From: Diorhabda sublineata
Lineage: Eukaryota; Arthropoda; Insecta; Coleoptera; Chrysomelidae
DNA length: 64,000 nt
Direction: 5' to 3'
Assembly: GCF_026230105.1 (NCBI RefSeq)
Contig: NC_079477.1
Coordinates: 67,001 to 131,000, forward strand
Part shown: positions 1 through 11,870 of the stretch, piece after piece
Numbering within the stretch: the stretch's first letter is position 1
Layout of the letters: each line of letters begins with the position of its first letter
The notes under the pieces: model-generated
Database searches by the model: none
The model's input: only the letters and a program-made list of their open reading frames with translations
Told to the model about the DNA's origin: nothing
Program-made: the position numbers and the translations under genes

Positions 1-1074
1 CTAACTTTGTTAGTTCAGAATCCTTTGATTGGAGACAAAAAGGTGCAGTAACAGCGGTTAAAGATCAAGGAACTTGCACATCTGGCTGGGCTTTTAGTAC
101 TGTAAGTGTCCTTTAAATGAAAATTTTACACGCTTCTAAATCGTCTTGATTTTAGGTATCTTCTGTTTTAAAATTAGTTTTTTTTTTCAATTTTTGAAAG
201 ACACATAAAATTTGACGTTGCGAGTAATTTTAGTCTTTATTCAATCAAATATGATTTATAAAATTTTTCGTTGTTATATTAAAATTTGTGAAATAGAACA
301 ATTAATTTTACTATTTAGGTACTTTTTATCATTGATAGCTTTCTCGTAATGTATGTGATTATTTCCAAAAATTCTATTTTCCGCGTATTAGATTACATAC
401 TTGATATATAATGTTTCTTCTTTTATTTTATATATAAAATAAAGGGAAGTATTTCTTTAATTTTTAGACGGGAGCCTTAGAAGGACAACTAGCCATTCTC
501 CAGAAAAACTATAATGAATTGAGTGAACAAGAATTGGTGGATTGTGATACTACAAATAATGGATGTGTGTACGGTGAAATGAGATACGCTCTTAATTATG
601 TTAGACAAAATGGTATTATGTCGGAAGCTAGTTATCCATATGAAGGTGTTTCTGGTTCTTGCAGAAATTCGTCCAATAAAGTAATTTCACAAATATCAGG
701 ATACGTCCGTGTCAGACATGAATCAGAACTCGAACAAGTTGTTGGTGAGTTTCAAAACGAAAACAAAAATGTATCATAGTTTTATAGTTCACTTTTTATT
801 CTTGATATATTCATAATTTTTAGCTGGAGTCGGTCCAGTTTCTGTTGGCCTGAGTGTTAATGACGAGTGGCAGTTATATGGTGGAGGTATTTTCGATAGC
901 CGCGATTGTGGTCGTGATTATAAACATGGCGCACTTCTCGTTGGTTATGACCCAGAAGCTTGGATCATCAAGAACTCTTGGGGTACATCTTGGGGAGAAG
1001 AAGGTTACATTCGCTTGGTCCGTGGTAGAAACCAATGCGGTATTATTATCCAAGCTGTTTTTCCAAGATTGTAA
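1..1074 (+). CDS. Cathepsin L-like cysteine peptidase homologue, catalytic Cys replaced by Gly (5' end cut off)
   Basis: Peptidase family C1A. Visible coding exons are 1-101 (partial), 468-744 and 824-1074, ending in TAA at 1072-1074; both introns are GT-AG with phases 0 and 1, matching the complete paralogue at 3778-5294. The oxyanion Gln (66-68), active-site His (925-927) and Asn (973-975) are kept, but the usual CGSCWAF block reads CTSGWAF: the nucleophilic Cys codon is GGC, Gly (84-86), and the preceding Gly is Thr. The family GCxGG motif is also lost (GCVYG). The reading frame and splice sites are otherwise undamaged, so this looks like a pseudoenzyme more than a decayed pseudogene. AATAAA lies at 1099-1104. 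The signal peptide and propeptide would lie left of the window. A sequencing error at the Cys codon is a weaker alternative, because neighbouring residues also differ. Confidence 0.88.
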
Positions 1075-1830
1075 TTTGGTTAAATGTCATGTAAGAAAAA
1101 TAAATGTATTGCAAATATTAAATATACCCGCATAATTTCGATATTTCGTTATTCATTTATAAATAATATCATGAAATGAGGTTTCACTTAAAAAATAATA
1201 TTTCAGTTCAATATCAATACCTTGCAATGTTTGATTATTACATTACACTTTCATGACTGATTTATTTTTTAATTTATATAAATTTTCTTTGTAAGGAAAT
1301 GAATTATACAAAATTTGTTGATACTACGTCAAGAAAACAGTTGATATACATCATCGTTACTGATAATATTCCATTGATCAATCGTTGGTTCATATTCATT
1401 TATACGAGTATATATTGATTGATTAATTCTTGAGACTTCATATTTAATTTGATAAGCTCCCTAATTAATAAATTCACTTTACTTCTATTAGTCAATATTT
1501 CCATTTGTGTCCATCTAATATTATTATTATAGTAGTTTAAAATGGCTGTCCACATCCAACCACCTAATTCAAATTTTATTTACTCCCAGTTAACGGTGTT
1601 GCTAACTCCAATTAATGTTTTGTTTTCCATAATTCACGAGTGAATTAACGAAGGATTTGTGAAAACACTTCGTATTCCTAAAAACTTTACGGAAATGTTG
1701 AACGTTACGGTTCCATCATTCCTCAAAGGTGTCGAGAACTGTTTGTAGCGAGGGAACATATTTGCATCTTTTAAAAACATAATATACAGAAGTAATACAA
1801 CAATCCTGTGTTATATTCAAAGTCAAAGTC
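1075..1830 (+). repeat. Duplicated 3' flank, copy 1
   Basis: This stretch aligns with the 3' flank of the second cathepsin gene. Shared blocks include CATGAAATGAGGTTT, TTGTAAGGAAATGAATTA, AATGGCTGTCCACATC, CAGTTAACGGTGTTGCTAAC and GAATTAACGAAGGATTTGTG. The tandem duplication that made the gene pair therefore included at least 0.75 kb downstream of the stop codon. Confidence 0.85.
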
Positions 1831-3151
1831 TGATAACATCTGAATTTTTTGAAAACTGAACTGTACGTAATCACCTATATTATTATTTAAATTTTTTATA
1901 TAAATATTTAACTGTAAATGATTTAAAACAAATAGATATTAATATTTTTTCATTTACTTTTAAAGGTCCAATTTTTCGATGTTTATGCGATTCTTTTAAA
2001 TTTTTTATAATCACACTAGAATTTACAATAGAGTGCACATTGCATCTGGCAAACTAAAACTGTTAAGAATACATAACATGAATGTCTTTACTAAATGGAA
2101 CAACCTATAATCGTACTTTTGAATAAATTTATTGGAAAGTGACTTTGGACATTGAAGAAGTATTCAATAGGATAATATTTCAAAAATAACTATTTTTACT
2201 ACATATTTAAAAAATATAGAAGATTAGATTCTAGTACATTACGACATGAGCGATTACAGTGCATCCACATACTCGTATTTTGACAAATACTCAGAGAGGA
2301 CCTTTTCACACAACTTTCGAACAATCTAAAAAGTAACAATATCAGAAATAAATAATAGACAGAACTTTCAAAATTAGTAGAAATATCTTCACTGTAACTT
2401 AACATCGTTACTAATTAGTTCATGCATTTTGTAAATTAAAAAAGCTATTCATAAAATCTATGGGTAAAAATAATTTATATTGGTTATGCGGTTCTGATTC
2501 AGAGATTATTACATTATTATTGTGACTAGTTTCAATCTAAAATTCCTGATAAGACTTTAGCTTTAGTATTTCACCTATATAATATTGTCAGTCATATTAG
2601 CTTTTCCATAGTACTAGTATAGCATATATCAATTCACAAAGAAAATACATCTCGAGATATTATGTGCATCTTCTTTCTTACGATACCAACCTACTTGGGA
2701 TGTACACAAAGTGTCAAGATAAGGGGAAATATGACCATATTACCTATTAAATTAGGAACTGTTATCATTACTCTGTTATGTCTCGTTAGTATATTTCGCT
2801 TTAAACTAATGTCGTTGTATTGTGTAGGTACACATTTTGACATGTATAATTTATATCTGGAGGTGGGAGATGCGTTAATATTAGACAAACCTTCGGATCT
2901 AAAGATGTCTTTTGTATTATATTAGTTTTTATTTTATTATTTATTTTAATAAACGTCACGTCTAAAAAAATTCATTTTCTCTTTGCTTTTAATTTCCTAA
3001 GTGAATTGGATACTTGGGCTAAATTTATTAAAGTTATAAAGAAATGTATTGTATGTGTTAATTTGAATCTATCCATATCATCCAGTATCTTCCCATCTAC
3101 AAATTTACAAATTACATAACAATTTTAACCAGACTTGAGGAAATTGGAGAT

Positions 3152-3299
<148 letters not shown>

Positions 3300-3414
3300 T
3301 ATAATGACTAGAGTTTTACGCACTTCTCTCATTACAAAAATGAATAAATATGAGCTCTCGAGAGAACAATGAATTTACTTGTCAATCTGATATCATCAAT
3401 TATCAATTAATTAG

Positions 3415-3422
3415 TATAAAAG
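3415..3422 (+). promoter_or_regulatory. TATA box of the complete cathepsin gene
   Basis: TATAAAAG lies about 30 bases before a plausible initiator (ACATCATT, near 3443-3450). A donor-like AAAG/gtaagc follows at 3470/3471 and an acceptor ATTACAG ends at 3767, ten bases before the start codon. This suggests a tiny non-coding first exon (about 3446-3470) and a 5' UTR intron of 297 bases. This is inferred from consensus only. Confidence 0.5.
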
Positions 3423-3777
3423 ATCAAAATTTTATGAGCACCTACATCATTTTGTTGTTCTTTCCTAAAGGTAAGCGAGTACATTCATAGCAAGTAGCAA
3501 CAATTTTGATGGATCAAAAATTCTAACTTAGTTAAAACACATTTTCTAAAAAATCTTGTATTTTCAAACAGCCTAATCCAATAATGTGAAGATTTCATGT
3601 CAATTATTAAATCTTTGTACAATTGATTTCTATTTTAATTATATTTTATTTTACACAATATTTAATTTACACAATATCGCATTCTTTAATGTACAGAATT
3701 TCTTTAAGTGTTCAGTTCTTTTCATTACAATAATCATAATTGAACTACCTTTTTGTGATTATTACAGAAAAATCAAA

Positions 3778-5294
3778 ATGCAGCTCTTCTTTTTACTGGC
3801 CACTTTTATTGCAGCTACCTTTGCACTTTCAGACTATCAACAGTGGGCTGAATTCAAAGTAAGTAATAAATGTTTTGATTGTTGCAGAACAACATTAATT
3901 GAAAAATATTTTTGCCTAGGGTAACTTTTCAAGACAATACGGACTAAAAGAGGAAAAAGTCCGTTTCCAAATTTTTATAAATAATCTGCGTAAAATAGAA
4001 GAGCACAATGCTAAATACGACAAAGGAGAAGTATCGTACTACATGAGAGTAAATAAGTTCGCCGACTGGACTAAAGAAGAATTCAGTGAAATACTGAAAG
4101 CTCAAATATCATCAAAACCAGATATTGAGGATACTGATGTATTCGAAGTAGATTCCAACTTTGTTCGCCCAGAATCCATTGATTGGAGACAAGTGGGTGC
4201 AGTATCAGCAGTTAAAGATCAAGGAATTTGTGGATCTTGTTGGGCTTTTAGTGTTGTAAGTGTTTAAATTCGACCTGAGAAGCTAAAAAATACATTGAAA
4301 TCAAGTATGTCAACTTGATTGTTGTGATTGAAGGATAACTATGTATTTATCATCAGGGATTGAAATTATATATTAATTTATTGAAAACAACCTAAACTAA
4401 CATACCTTTTAATTGAACGGATTTCGCTTAGAAAAAACAATTGAATATAAATCAAAACGAAGAAACTTTATGTTTATGTCAGTTGTCAATTTAAAGGTTC
4501 TTATTTGAATAAAATGAATTCAATATTTCTTAAAACAATTTAATATTATTTATCCCTGAGGATGAATATACACATATTCGAGATCTTTCAATAAATATTA
4601 GAAATAGTACATATTGGTTTTTTATTGACAGAGTTCCACAACTATCAAAATAATGAGTCTTTCTTCAATTTTTAGACGGGAACTTTAGAAGGACAGTTAG
4701 CCATTCAACGGAAAAGCTACATTGCATTGAGTGTACAAGAATTGGTCGATTGCGATACTTCAGATATGGGATGTGATGGTGGTGACATGAGACCCGCTTT
4801 AGATTTCGTTAAAAATAATGGTCTTATGTCAGAAGCTGATTATCCATATGTTGGTTACTCAGGTTCTTGCAAAACCTCGTCTAATAAAGTTATTTCAAAA
4901 ATCACAGGATACGTTCCTGTTAGACCAACTGAAGAAGCTCTCGCAGATGCTGTTGGTGAGTTCCATAACGAAAAAAAAAAAAAAACAATTTATCGTAGTT
5001 TGAAAAGTTTACTTTATATTCTTGATATATTTTTAATTTATAGCTAGTGTAGGTCCAATTTCTGTTGGACTAAATGCTGATTTCGACTGGCAGTTTTATG
5101 GAGGAGGTATTTTCGATCATTTCTCTTGTGACGATGATCTCAATCATGGTGTTCTTGCCGTTGGTTATACCCCAGAGGCTTGGATCATCAAGAACTCTTG
5201 GGGTACATCTTGGGGAGAAGAAGGTTACATTCGCTTGGTCCGTGGTAAAAACCAATGTGGTGTTAGTCTTTACTGTACTTATCCGAAATTGTAA
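3778..5294 (+). CDS. Cathepsin L-like (C1A) digestive cysteine peptidase, complete
   Basis: Papain-family endopeptidase, probably secreted into the gut lumen (role inferred from beetle relatives). Coding exons are 3778-3858, 3920-4255, 4676-4955 and 5044-5294, giving 948 nt and 315 aa. Residues 1 to about 16 form a signal peptide. An I29 propeptide follows with a perfect ERFNIN pattern (residues 38-57) and a variant GNFD motif, RVNKFAD (70-76). The mature enzyme starts near residue 111 (PESIDW). Catalytic residues are Gln128, Cys134 (codon 4238-4240), His267 (5145-5147) and Asn283 (5193-5195). GCDGG is present. The segment between the His and Asn is short, as in papain. The start was chosen because ATCAAAATG begins the signal peptide; the upstream in-frame extension is AT-rich and intronic in character. 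ATTAAA at 5327-5332 may be the poly(A) signal. It lies head-to-tail with the inactive paralogue ending at 1074. Confidence 0.93.
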
Positions 5295-7355
5295 TTTGGC
5301 TAAAGGAAATTGGATGTATTGTAATTATTAAATCGTTTATTAAAACATTGACGCATATATTCGATACTTGGTTATTCATTTATCTTCTTTTATCAATATT
5401 GTCATGAAATGAGGTTTTATTAAAGTAATATATTTCAATTTTATATCAATCTCTTACTGTGTTTGATTCTTTATAATTTATCAACTTTAATAATTTTTCG
5501 TGCTGTCAATTGTAAGGAAATGAATTAGTCAAAATTTGTTGATACTATTTAAGGTATCAACATTACTGATAATATTTCATTGATCAATCGTTCGTTTATA
5601 TTTATAATTATATATACGAGAGAGTACCTAATAAATCCTAGTTTCTAAACACACTTAGTACGGTCAATCTAAATAGTATAGAATTATCTAAATATTTCCT
5701 AAAAATTTTCATAAATTTATCTGATATTATACAAATTTTCGGTCTTCTATTAATTTTTCTAAATTATAATATAATTATACAGACAAATAAAAAAAGGTTT
5801 TAAGAGGCCACAAGGCCGGTGTATTGGAGGTATCATATCGTATCATAAGATTTTTTCTAATTCCCTATTTGAAAATAAAGGTTGAACATTTTGTTGTATC
5901 ATAATTCCAGCAATCTGTTTCCAACAAATTTCACCACAGTTTATTGCGAATTGTAGTACACTTTTTGGCAGTTATGAACAGGTTGATTGGGTGAAAATAT
6001 TTTTACATCCGAGAGAATATTTCCCATATATGTCTACTAAATCAAGAGATATGTCTATGGATTGAGAATTGTTTATTATTTTAATAACATAATTGTGGTG
6101 TGTACTGCATAGAATGGCTATTGGATCTGTTTATTATGAAGGCATATATCAAGATCGATTATTGAAAAATACTTTTACTTATATTTAAAAATAAGTTATT
6201 TGAAATTCTTTCTTTTGTGCTTTTTTCTCTTTCCAAAATAAGAATGAAACCACTCTTATATGTATCAATTTTTTTCAATTGCTTATCACTACGTATATCT
6301 ACATCGATAACAGTATCTTGTTAAGTATCGAAATACTTTTGCTCCGAATTTTCGACAAATATAGAATTCTCTTAAAAATTCCCAAATTTTACTTTGTAGC
6401 ATTTTAAACATTCATTAAAACGTAGGTATATAAATCAACATTATTATGAATCTGTTATAATAAATTTAGTTGTTGCATGGCTTGATTACACGGACAAACC
6501 AAGAGTAAACTTTGACTATTCCAAACAGAATTCATACACCATTGACGTAGTTTGCACATAAATTAATAAAAGACGTATCAAAATCTCATTGCCTTACAAC
6601 GTTTTGCTGTATTAATATTTTTTTTTATTTTAATTCACACGATTAACGATTTTACTATCAACTGATGCACCAGAATTCATGAAGATATTAATAGTTAATT
6701 TCACTTATTTAATTGATTGTAACGTTACTGGATGAATGTAAACTTTGTCGCTTGCTTGTATAATGACAAACTGAGGGGGAGATTCTGTTAGAATGTACAA
6801 TTACAAGTGAACCTAGAAGTAAATAATTCTAGATATTTGAATCTTCTCGACCTAATTAACGTGACTTCATACTAAATAATTTTGTGTTTTTATTATAGGT
6901 TTTAAGCTGCTAATATTTTTATATAAAATAGTGTGATCAATTTAAAAAACATTGATTAATTTTTGAGACTTAATTTAATATGCTACCTAATTAATAAATT
7001 CCATATACTCTATTACTCAATATTCCTATTTGTGTCCATCTAATACTATTAAAGTAGTTTAAAATGGCTGTCCACATCTAACAACCTAATTCAAATTTTA
7101 TTTACTGCCAGTTAACGGTGTTGCTAACTCAATTAAAGTTAAACGTTTTTCATAATTCAGTGAATTAACGAAGGATTTGTGATGACGCTTTGTATTCCGG
7201 AAAACCTTACGGAAACGTTCAACGTACGTTGAAGGTTACGGTTGCTTCATCTCTCAGAGGTGTCGAGAATTGATTGTAACAAGGGAATATATTTTCATCT
7301 TTTGAAAACATAATATACAGAAGTGATACAACAATTTTGTGATATACTTAAAGTG
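5295..7355 (+). repeat. Duplicated 3' flank, copy 2, with about 1.3 kb extra
   Basis: It is homologous to 1075-1830 in two parts: about 5295-5620 and about 6945-7355. The segment between them (about 5625-6945) has no counterpart in copy 1, where the two parts are almost adjacent (about 1400-1420). No terminal inverted repeats or coding frame is evident in the extra segment, so it may be an insertion here or a deletion in copy 1. Inside the second part, ACGTACGTTGAAGGTTACGG contains a short local duplication relative to copy 1. Confidence 0.8.
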
Positions 7356-7679
7356 GAATAAATCTGAAAACTCCTGTATTTCTAGGCTACACTAAACGGA
7401 TTTGAAGAAGGCGATAATGCATAACATGTAATTTGTAAATCTGCAAGTATCCAACTATATTCCAATCCAATCCTATATCCAACAATATAACTACATCTAG
7501 TTATATTCAAAGTTAGTTAAACAAAATTCATCTTCAAAAATTTATCATATGAAACCGAAAATAAAGTAATTGGTTACGATGGATGATTTTTTATGATTTT
7601 AAAGAAGGCCTCACTCAATAACATAGACTAGCCTTGTGTAACTTTTGGTAATAAATCACCATTAGAGAAGACTGTTTAG

Positions 7680-7981
7680 AATTGATTTCCAGCCTTTCGT
7701 CGTGCATCCGTCAATGCTGAAATCGAGAGAGTGTATCAAAATCGGTTGCCATTTCGAGAAAAATCAATGCCGTGCGCAACATGATAATTGATCAGCATGT
7801 GACTTGCAGACAGATACAGACGTCTCTTATGATATCACGGACTGTAATACACATAAAATATATGTTCCAAATGGATTCTCATGAAGCACACAAAAGAACT
7901 GAATATCTGGAGAAGAGAAACATCATTGCTTGATTCTGTCGATTCTTGTTGTTTATAAGAGTTTATAAGGCAACCCTCGTA
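7680..7981 (+). mobile_element. mariner transposon remnant (N-terminal DNA-binding region)
   Basis: The plus strand encodes, with frameshifts and stops, the helix-turn-helix part of a mariner transposase: INAVRNMIIDQHVTCRQIQ followed by TSLMISRTVIH and a degraded CSRWIPH-like segment. The remnant ends in GGCAACCCTCGTA (7969-7981), the same end sequence seen at two other mariner remnants in the window. The catalytic domain is missing. Confidence 0.75.
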
Positions 7982-8920
7982 TTTCAGGTAAGCTTTGAGA
8001 ATATATTGGAACTATTTCTATAAACAAAATTTGAAATCACTTTCATTTTTTATATTGATTCTTATCAAATTATTTCTAAATATTTGATTCTCATTTAGAA
8101 ACATATCATTTCTCTATCTAATATTTCCAATCCATGCCAAAAGACAAAATTCCAAATATTTTTTTTTACTAAAAAAACAATCACACTTTTAGCAACACCA
8201 CGTTGGAATAATATCAAACTCGAAGTAGACAAATTTCAAGAATTCTTCAAACACATTTAATGGAAAGTAAATATTGAATTTAGGCTGTGCAGCTAAAAAC
8301 GTTCTTATCGGTCAGATTAAGGTGAATTTTCTTGTGTTTGAAATTCAACAAATCTTATTCAGGGATTTATAGAAATATTTTATCGAAATGAATATCCTTG
8401 AAATAACGGAAATATGGATATTTACCATTTAAGAAAGAGATTTGTGCTCACTATTTTCAAATAGTTATTAGTCTTTCTAGTCTTTCAAGAATGAATTACT
8501 CCAATCTTCCATTCTACCTTCAATAAGCTGAACTGGATAAATTATAGAGATGGTACAAAATTTTCAGACCATCAAGAAGTTATATTTAGGCTGCTTTTTC
8601 CAGATTTTAATCCAGTATCTCCATAAAAAGCGGAAGGAACTATATAAGAATGTTCTAATAGGTGGAAAAGCATGAAATTATTAGGAGTTACCGTAATTAT
8701 TATTTACAAAAACTGATTCTTCAGTAAGTGAGGTAAGGTAATTGAAAAAATGATCTGAAAAATATACAATACCGCTATTCTCTGACATATGAGTTCTACA
8801 CATTACTTTGAAGTTGACAATATTAAATCGTAAAATACATAATTTTATGTTATATGATAATACTTTAAGGTGCAGCATAAAATATGATAGAGTTTTGCTT
8901 TAAACTTTATTTTCATACAG

Positions 8921-9014
8921 TCAATGTTCTCTTTTCGGTTTGTCGGAAAATGGTATGGCAAAAAGTTTCCTTCAACTTTTCGAACTCATTCTTTATCATT
9001 AGCTAACGACACAG
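8921..9014 (+). CDS. Speculative coding exon
   Basis: A pyrimidine-rich acceptor (TTTTCATACAG, ending 8920) and a consensus donor (G/gtgagt, 9014/9015) enclose 94 bases that are open in one frame only. The ATG at 8924 would begin a basic, Ser/Thr-rich stretch with FRFVGKWYGKKF, which could be a mitochondrial presequence or part of a lipocalin-like GxWY motif. I found no partner exon in the window. Chance is a real alternative in AT-rich DNA. Confidence 0.2.
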
Positions 9015-9699
9015 GTGAGTCGTTGCTTTTTTGTTAAGAAAGTTTCAATTTCATATTTGTGGATAGAATGTTCACTTATTTCTATTTTTATGTAAACAGA
9101 AGATACTGGTAAATTTCTGTAGTTTCTTATATTTCAGATCCTTTTATAAGTTCAATTTGAATTAGAACAAACCTATAATCAAGACAATTTTTCACTAAAA
9201 ATTGTATAGGTGCTGAAGGAAAAGTTTCCATTATCCTATCCATAATTGAACAACTAATAATTTTATAATACCTGTGTAGTAACATTTTAGGGTATAAATT
9301 TACATGCTAGTTGTTGTCGTTGTTGTCAGGAAACGTACAAACAGGAACTAACTGTGACAATGTGATGCGTTGTAGATAGGAAACGGGTGACGACTACGTC
9401 GTCTATATGACGGATACTTCAGCTGTTATGAACCTCATAATGTGAACGTTGGAAGTTACTACCGTTGCAAAGTGACAAAACAAACAAGAACAATTGATGT
9501 CAATAGGGGAAAATAACAAAAAAGAAATAATAAAACATGATATGAATTGGGTGAATATATATAGGCATCTTTTGATTTAGAACAAGTCAAAAAAATTAAC
9601 TTTCGATCGATTAAGATCATTAAATTGAATTTTTCGAGGTATATTGACAATGTGAATTATTTCGTCTTCGGAAATGCTGCATGGCAGTTACTCTGACTG

Positions 9700-10075
9700 A
9701 AGTAGAAGACATGTGTATCATTTTCAGATCTCTGCTGCTGTGCAATACAGAACAAACACCGAGGACCTCACACTACCAACGTGATAAAAAAACACTTACA
9801 GGAATTTGGCTGGGACGTATTTAATCATTTTCCGTACAATCCAGACCTCACTTCTAACAATTTTCATCTTTTCATAGTTCATACACCTTAAATATTTCCT
9901 TGGTGGTCAACACGTCAACAATGATAGCGAGTTGTTGTTATTACACGGTTGAGAATACAGGCAGGAACCTTCTATAAAGAAGGCATATAAAAACTTTTAC
10001 CACGCTAAAACAAATGTCTACAAAATTCCGAAAGTTTTGTAGAAAATTACTTCAACAGCTGTAGGTTTTTAAACA
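9700..10075 (+). mobile_element. mariner-like transposase remnant (catalytic C-terminal half)
   Basis: With frameshifts, the plus strand reads RPHTTNVIKKHLQEFGWDVF, then NPDLTSNNFHLF and LKYFLGGQHVNND. This is the C-terminal catalytic region of a Tc1/mariner transposase, whose usual form is RPHTA...YSPDLAPSDxHLF...LKxFLGG. The last catalytic Asp of that signature reads Asn here and stops follow, so it is dead. The remnant at 12690-13010 is the same family in the opposite direction. Confidence 0.8.
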
Positions 10076-10079
10076 ATAA

Positions 10080-11836
10080 ATTTCTGTATGTGAACAGATT
10101 TTTTATATTACTAAACGGAACTTACTTTGTGGATATACCACGTATATTTCAAACAATAGAAGTATGTGTGACTTGTGTTTTAATTTGTTGCATTCATCTT
10201 ACTTTTTCCAAAACTTACTACTCGATTAAATTATAATTTATCGTTAATCTATATAAAACTAATATTTAATTCCATTAAAACTTTTTATACTATTTTTATA
10301 TTAATTAACAATTCGATATTGTTGATTATTCAAAGTTATCTACAATTAAAAATCTTTTGTTCTGATTCAATATCTGAAAGCACTGAAAGGAAAATGGATG
10401 TTGAATTGCCAAGGTTCACCTCCCACCTTTTTAATCCAAACATTTTAACTCCCAATCTATATTTAGATTGAATCTCGAACAAGAGAATTTTTACTTCCAA
10501 AAGAAAATGTCACAAAATCTCACTGAATGACAATAAAACCTCAGTACAAAAAATATAATCATAGCTTCTACTTCAATAAATATAATCAGGTAAATTTCAC
10601 AATGGATATCGACTAAAGCGAGAAGAAGAAATGCTAAGTACAATTAAATATTCAACTATATAAATTAAAGGGTAAAGTATGGACATCAAGCTTGCATTAA
10701 ATTCAAATAGAACTATCGGCTTTAGTACATTCCTGTTTGCTTTGATTAATGTTTGTAATTAACGGAACATAGAGTGTATCTATCTCTAGGTTACACTTAG
10801 AAAATCTAAAATTCGTATTAATTGGATTCAGTTTGGAAAAGTACTAATGGAAACTGTTACGCTCAATAATAATTCTAATTCCTACTACTAGAAATGTATA
10901 TAGAATTAAAAAAAAATTATAACCAAAAAACTTTATATCCAAACACTATCGATCTGCAAAATGATCATTTTATTGTGGGTGTCAATAAAATGAAGCAATC
11001 AGTATTTGCTTTATAGTTTTCAATTGATGAGATGCTGTATATATATGTTGAACAAAGTTATTCGCTAACCAGAGCTTTGCCAAAAACACTGGAATATGTG
11101 CCATAACGCAAACATTGCGGAGCTTTGCTTGTCACTATTAATCATAGAGATCGATTTTATGTTGTTAACGATTGTTTTGACTTTTTTTGCAAATTTGTTA
11201 AATTTTTTTACTGTTTAATCAAATAAAGTATACAAAGGAAATATTAAGATATTGCTTTGTCGACACCTGGTAGAACCAAGTGATTATTATGTACGTAACA
11301 AAAAAATTATATACTAATAATGTGAGTAATTTCTTTCAAACTCGTACCAATAAATGAAACCAATCATAAAAATTATTGACTGTAGACTATGAACGAAGTA
11401 CGTAACTCATAAATTCTGTACTTCAGGCTAACAAATTAACTTAACCAAACTAGAATTTTAATACGAGTAGTTTTGTTTGTTATGCAAATTTCAAAAACGT
11501 ATGCGAATGTTCTCACTTTGGGGAAATGACCATATTCTCTGCTGTTTTTAATTCTTATTATATATCTTGTGCACAGCTCATGTCTATATTCATTATTTTT
11601 CTCTTATTAAGTCCAATATAACTAATCTATTGAAAACAGTCCACCACACGTTTAGACTGTGCGAAACACTATTCAACATTTTTTTCAACTCCCATAGTTG
11701 ATTTTCTTTATAAACGCCTGATGTAATATAATTGTGATCATTCACTATTCCATTCATCGATGAATAAATCATAATTCGAATATTTTTCAGTCAGTCCAAT
11801 AAGCTGTAATTTACTATTTCTCTTATTTGGTGGGTA

Positions 11837-11870
<34 letters not shown>

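Noticed and set aside
854..1135. A 93-codon plus-strand frame over the last exon of the first cathepsin gene
   Set aside because: It is an out-of-frame shadow of the true exon 824-1074, which has the conserved HGALLVGY and KNSWG motifs. A similar shadow exists at 5074-5331.
3586..3777. Upstream in-frame extension of the active cathepsin start
   Set aside because: The extension is AT-rich, lacks protein-like composition and contains a good splice acceptor ending at 3767; the signal peptide begins exactly at 3778.
9389..9403. GACGACTACGTCGTC inverted repeat
   Set aside because: Short, isolated and without repeat partners or adjacent gene; likely chance.
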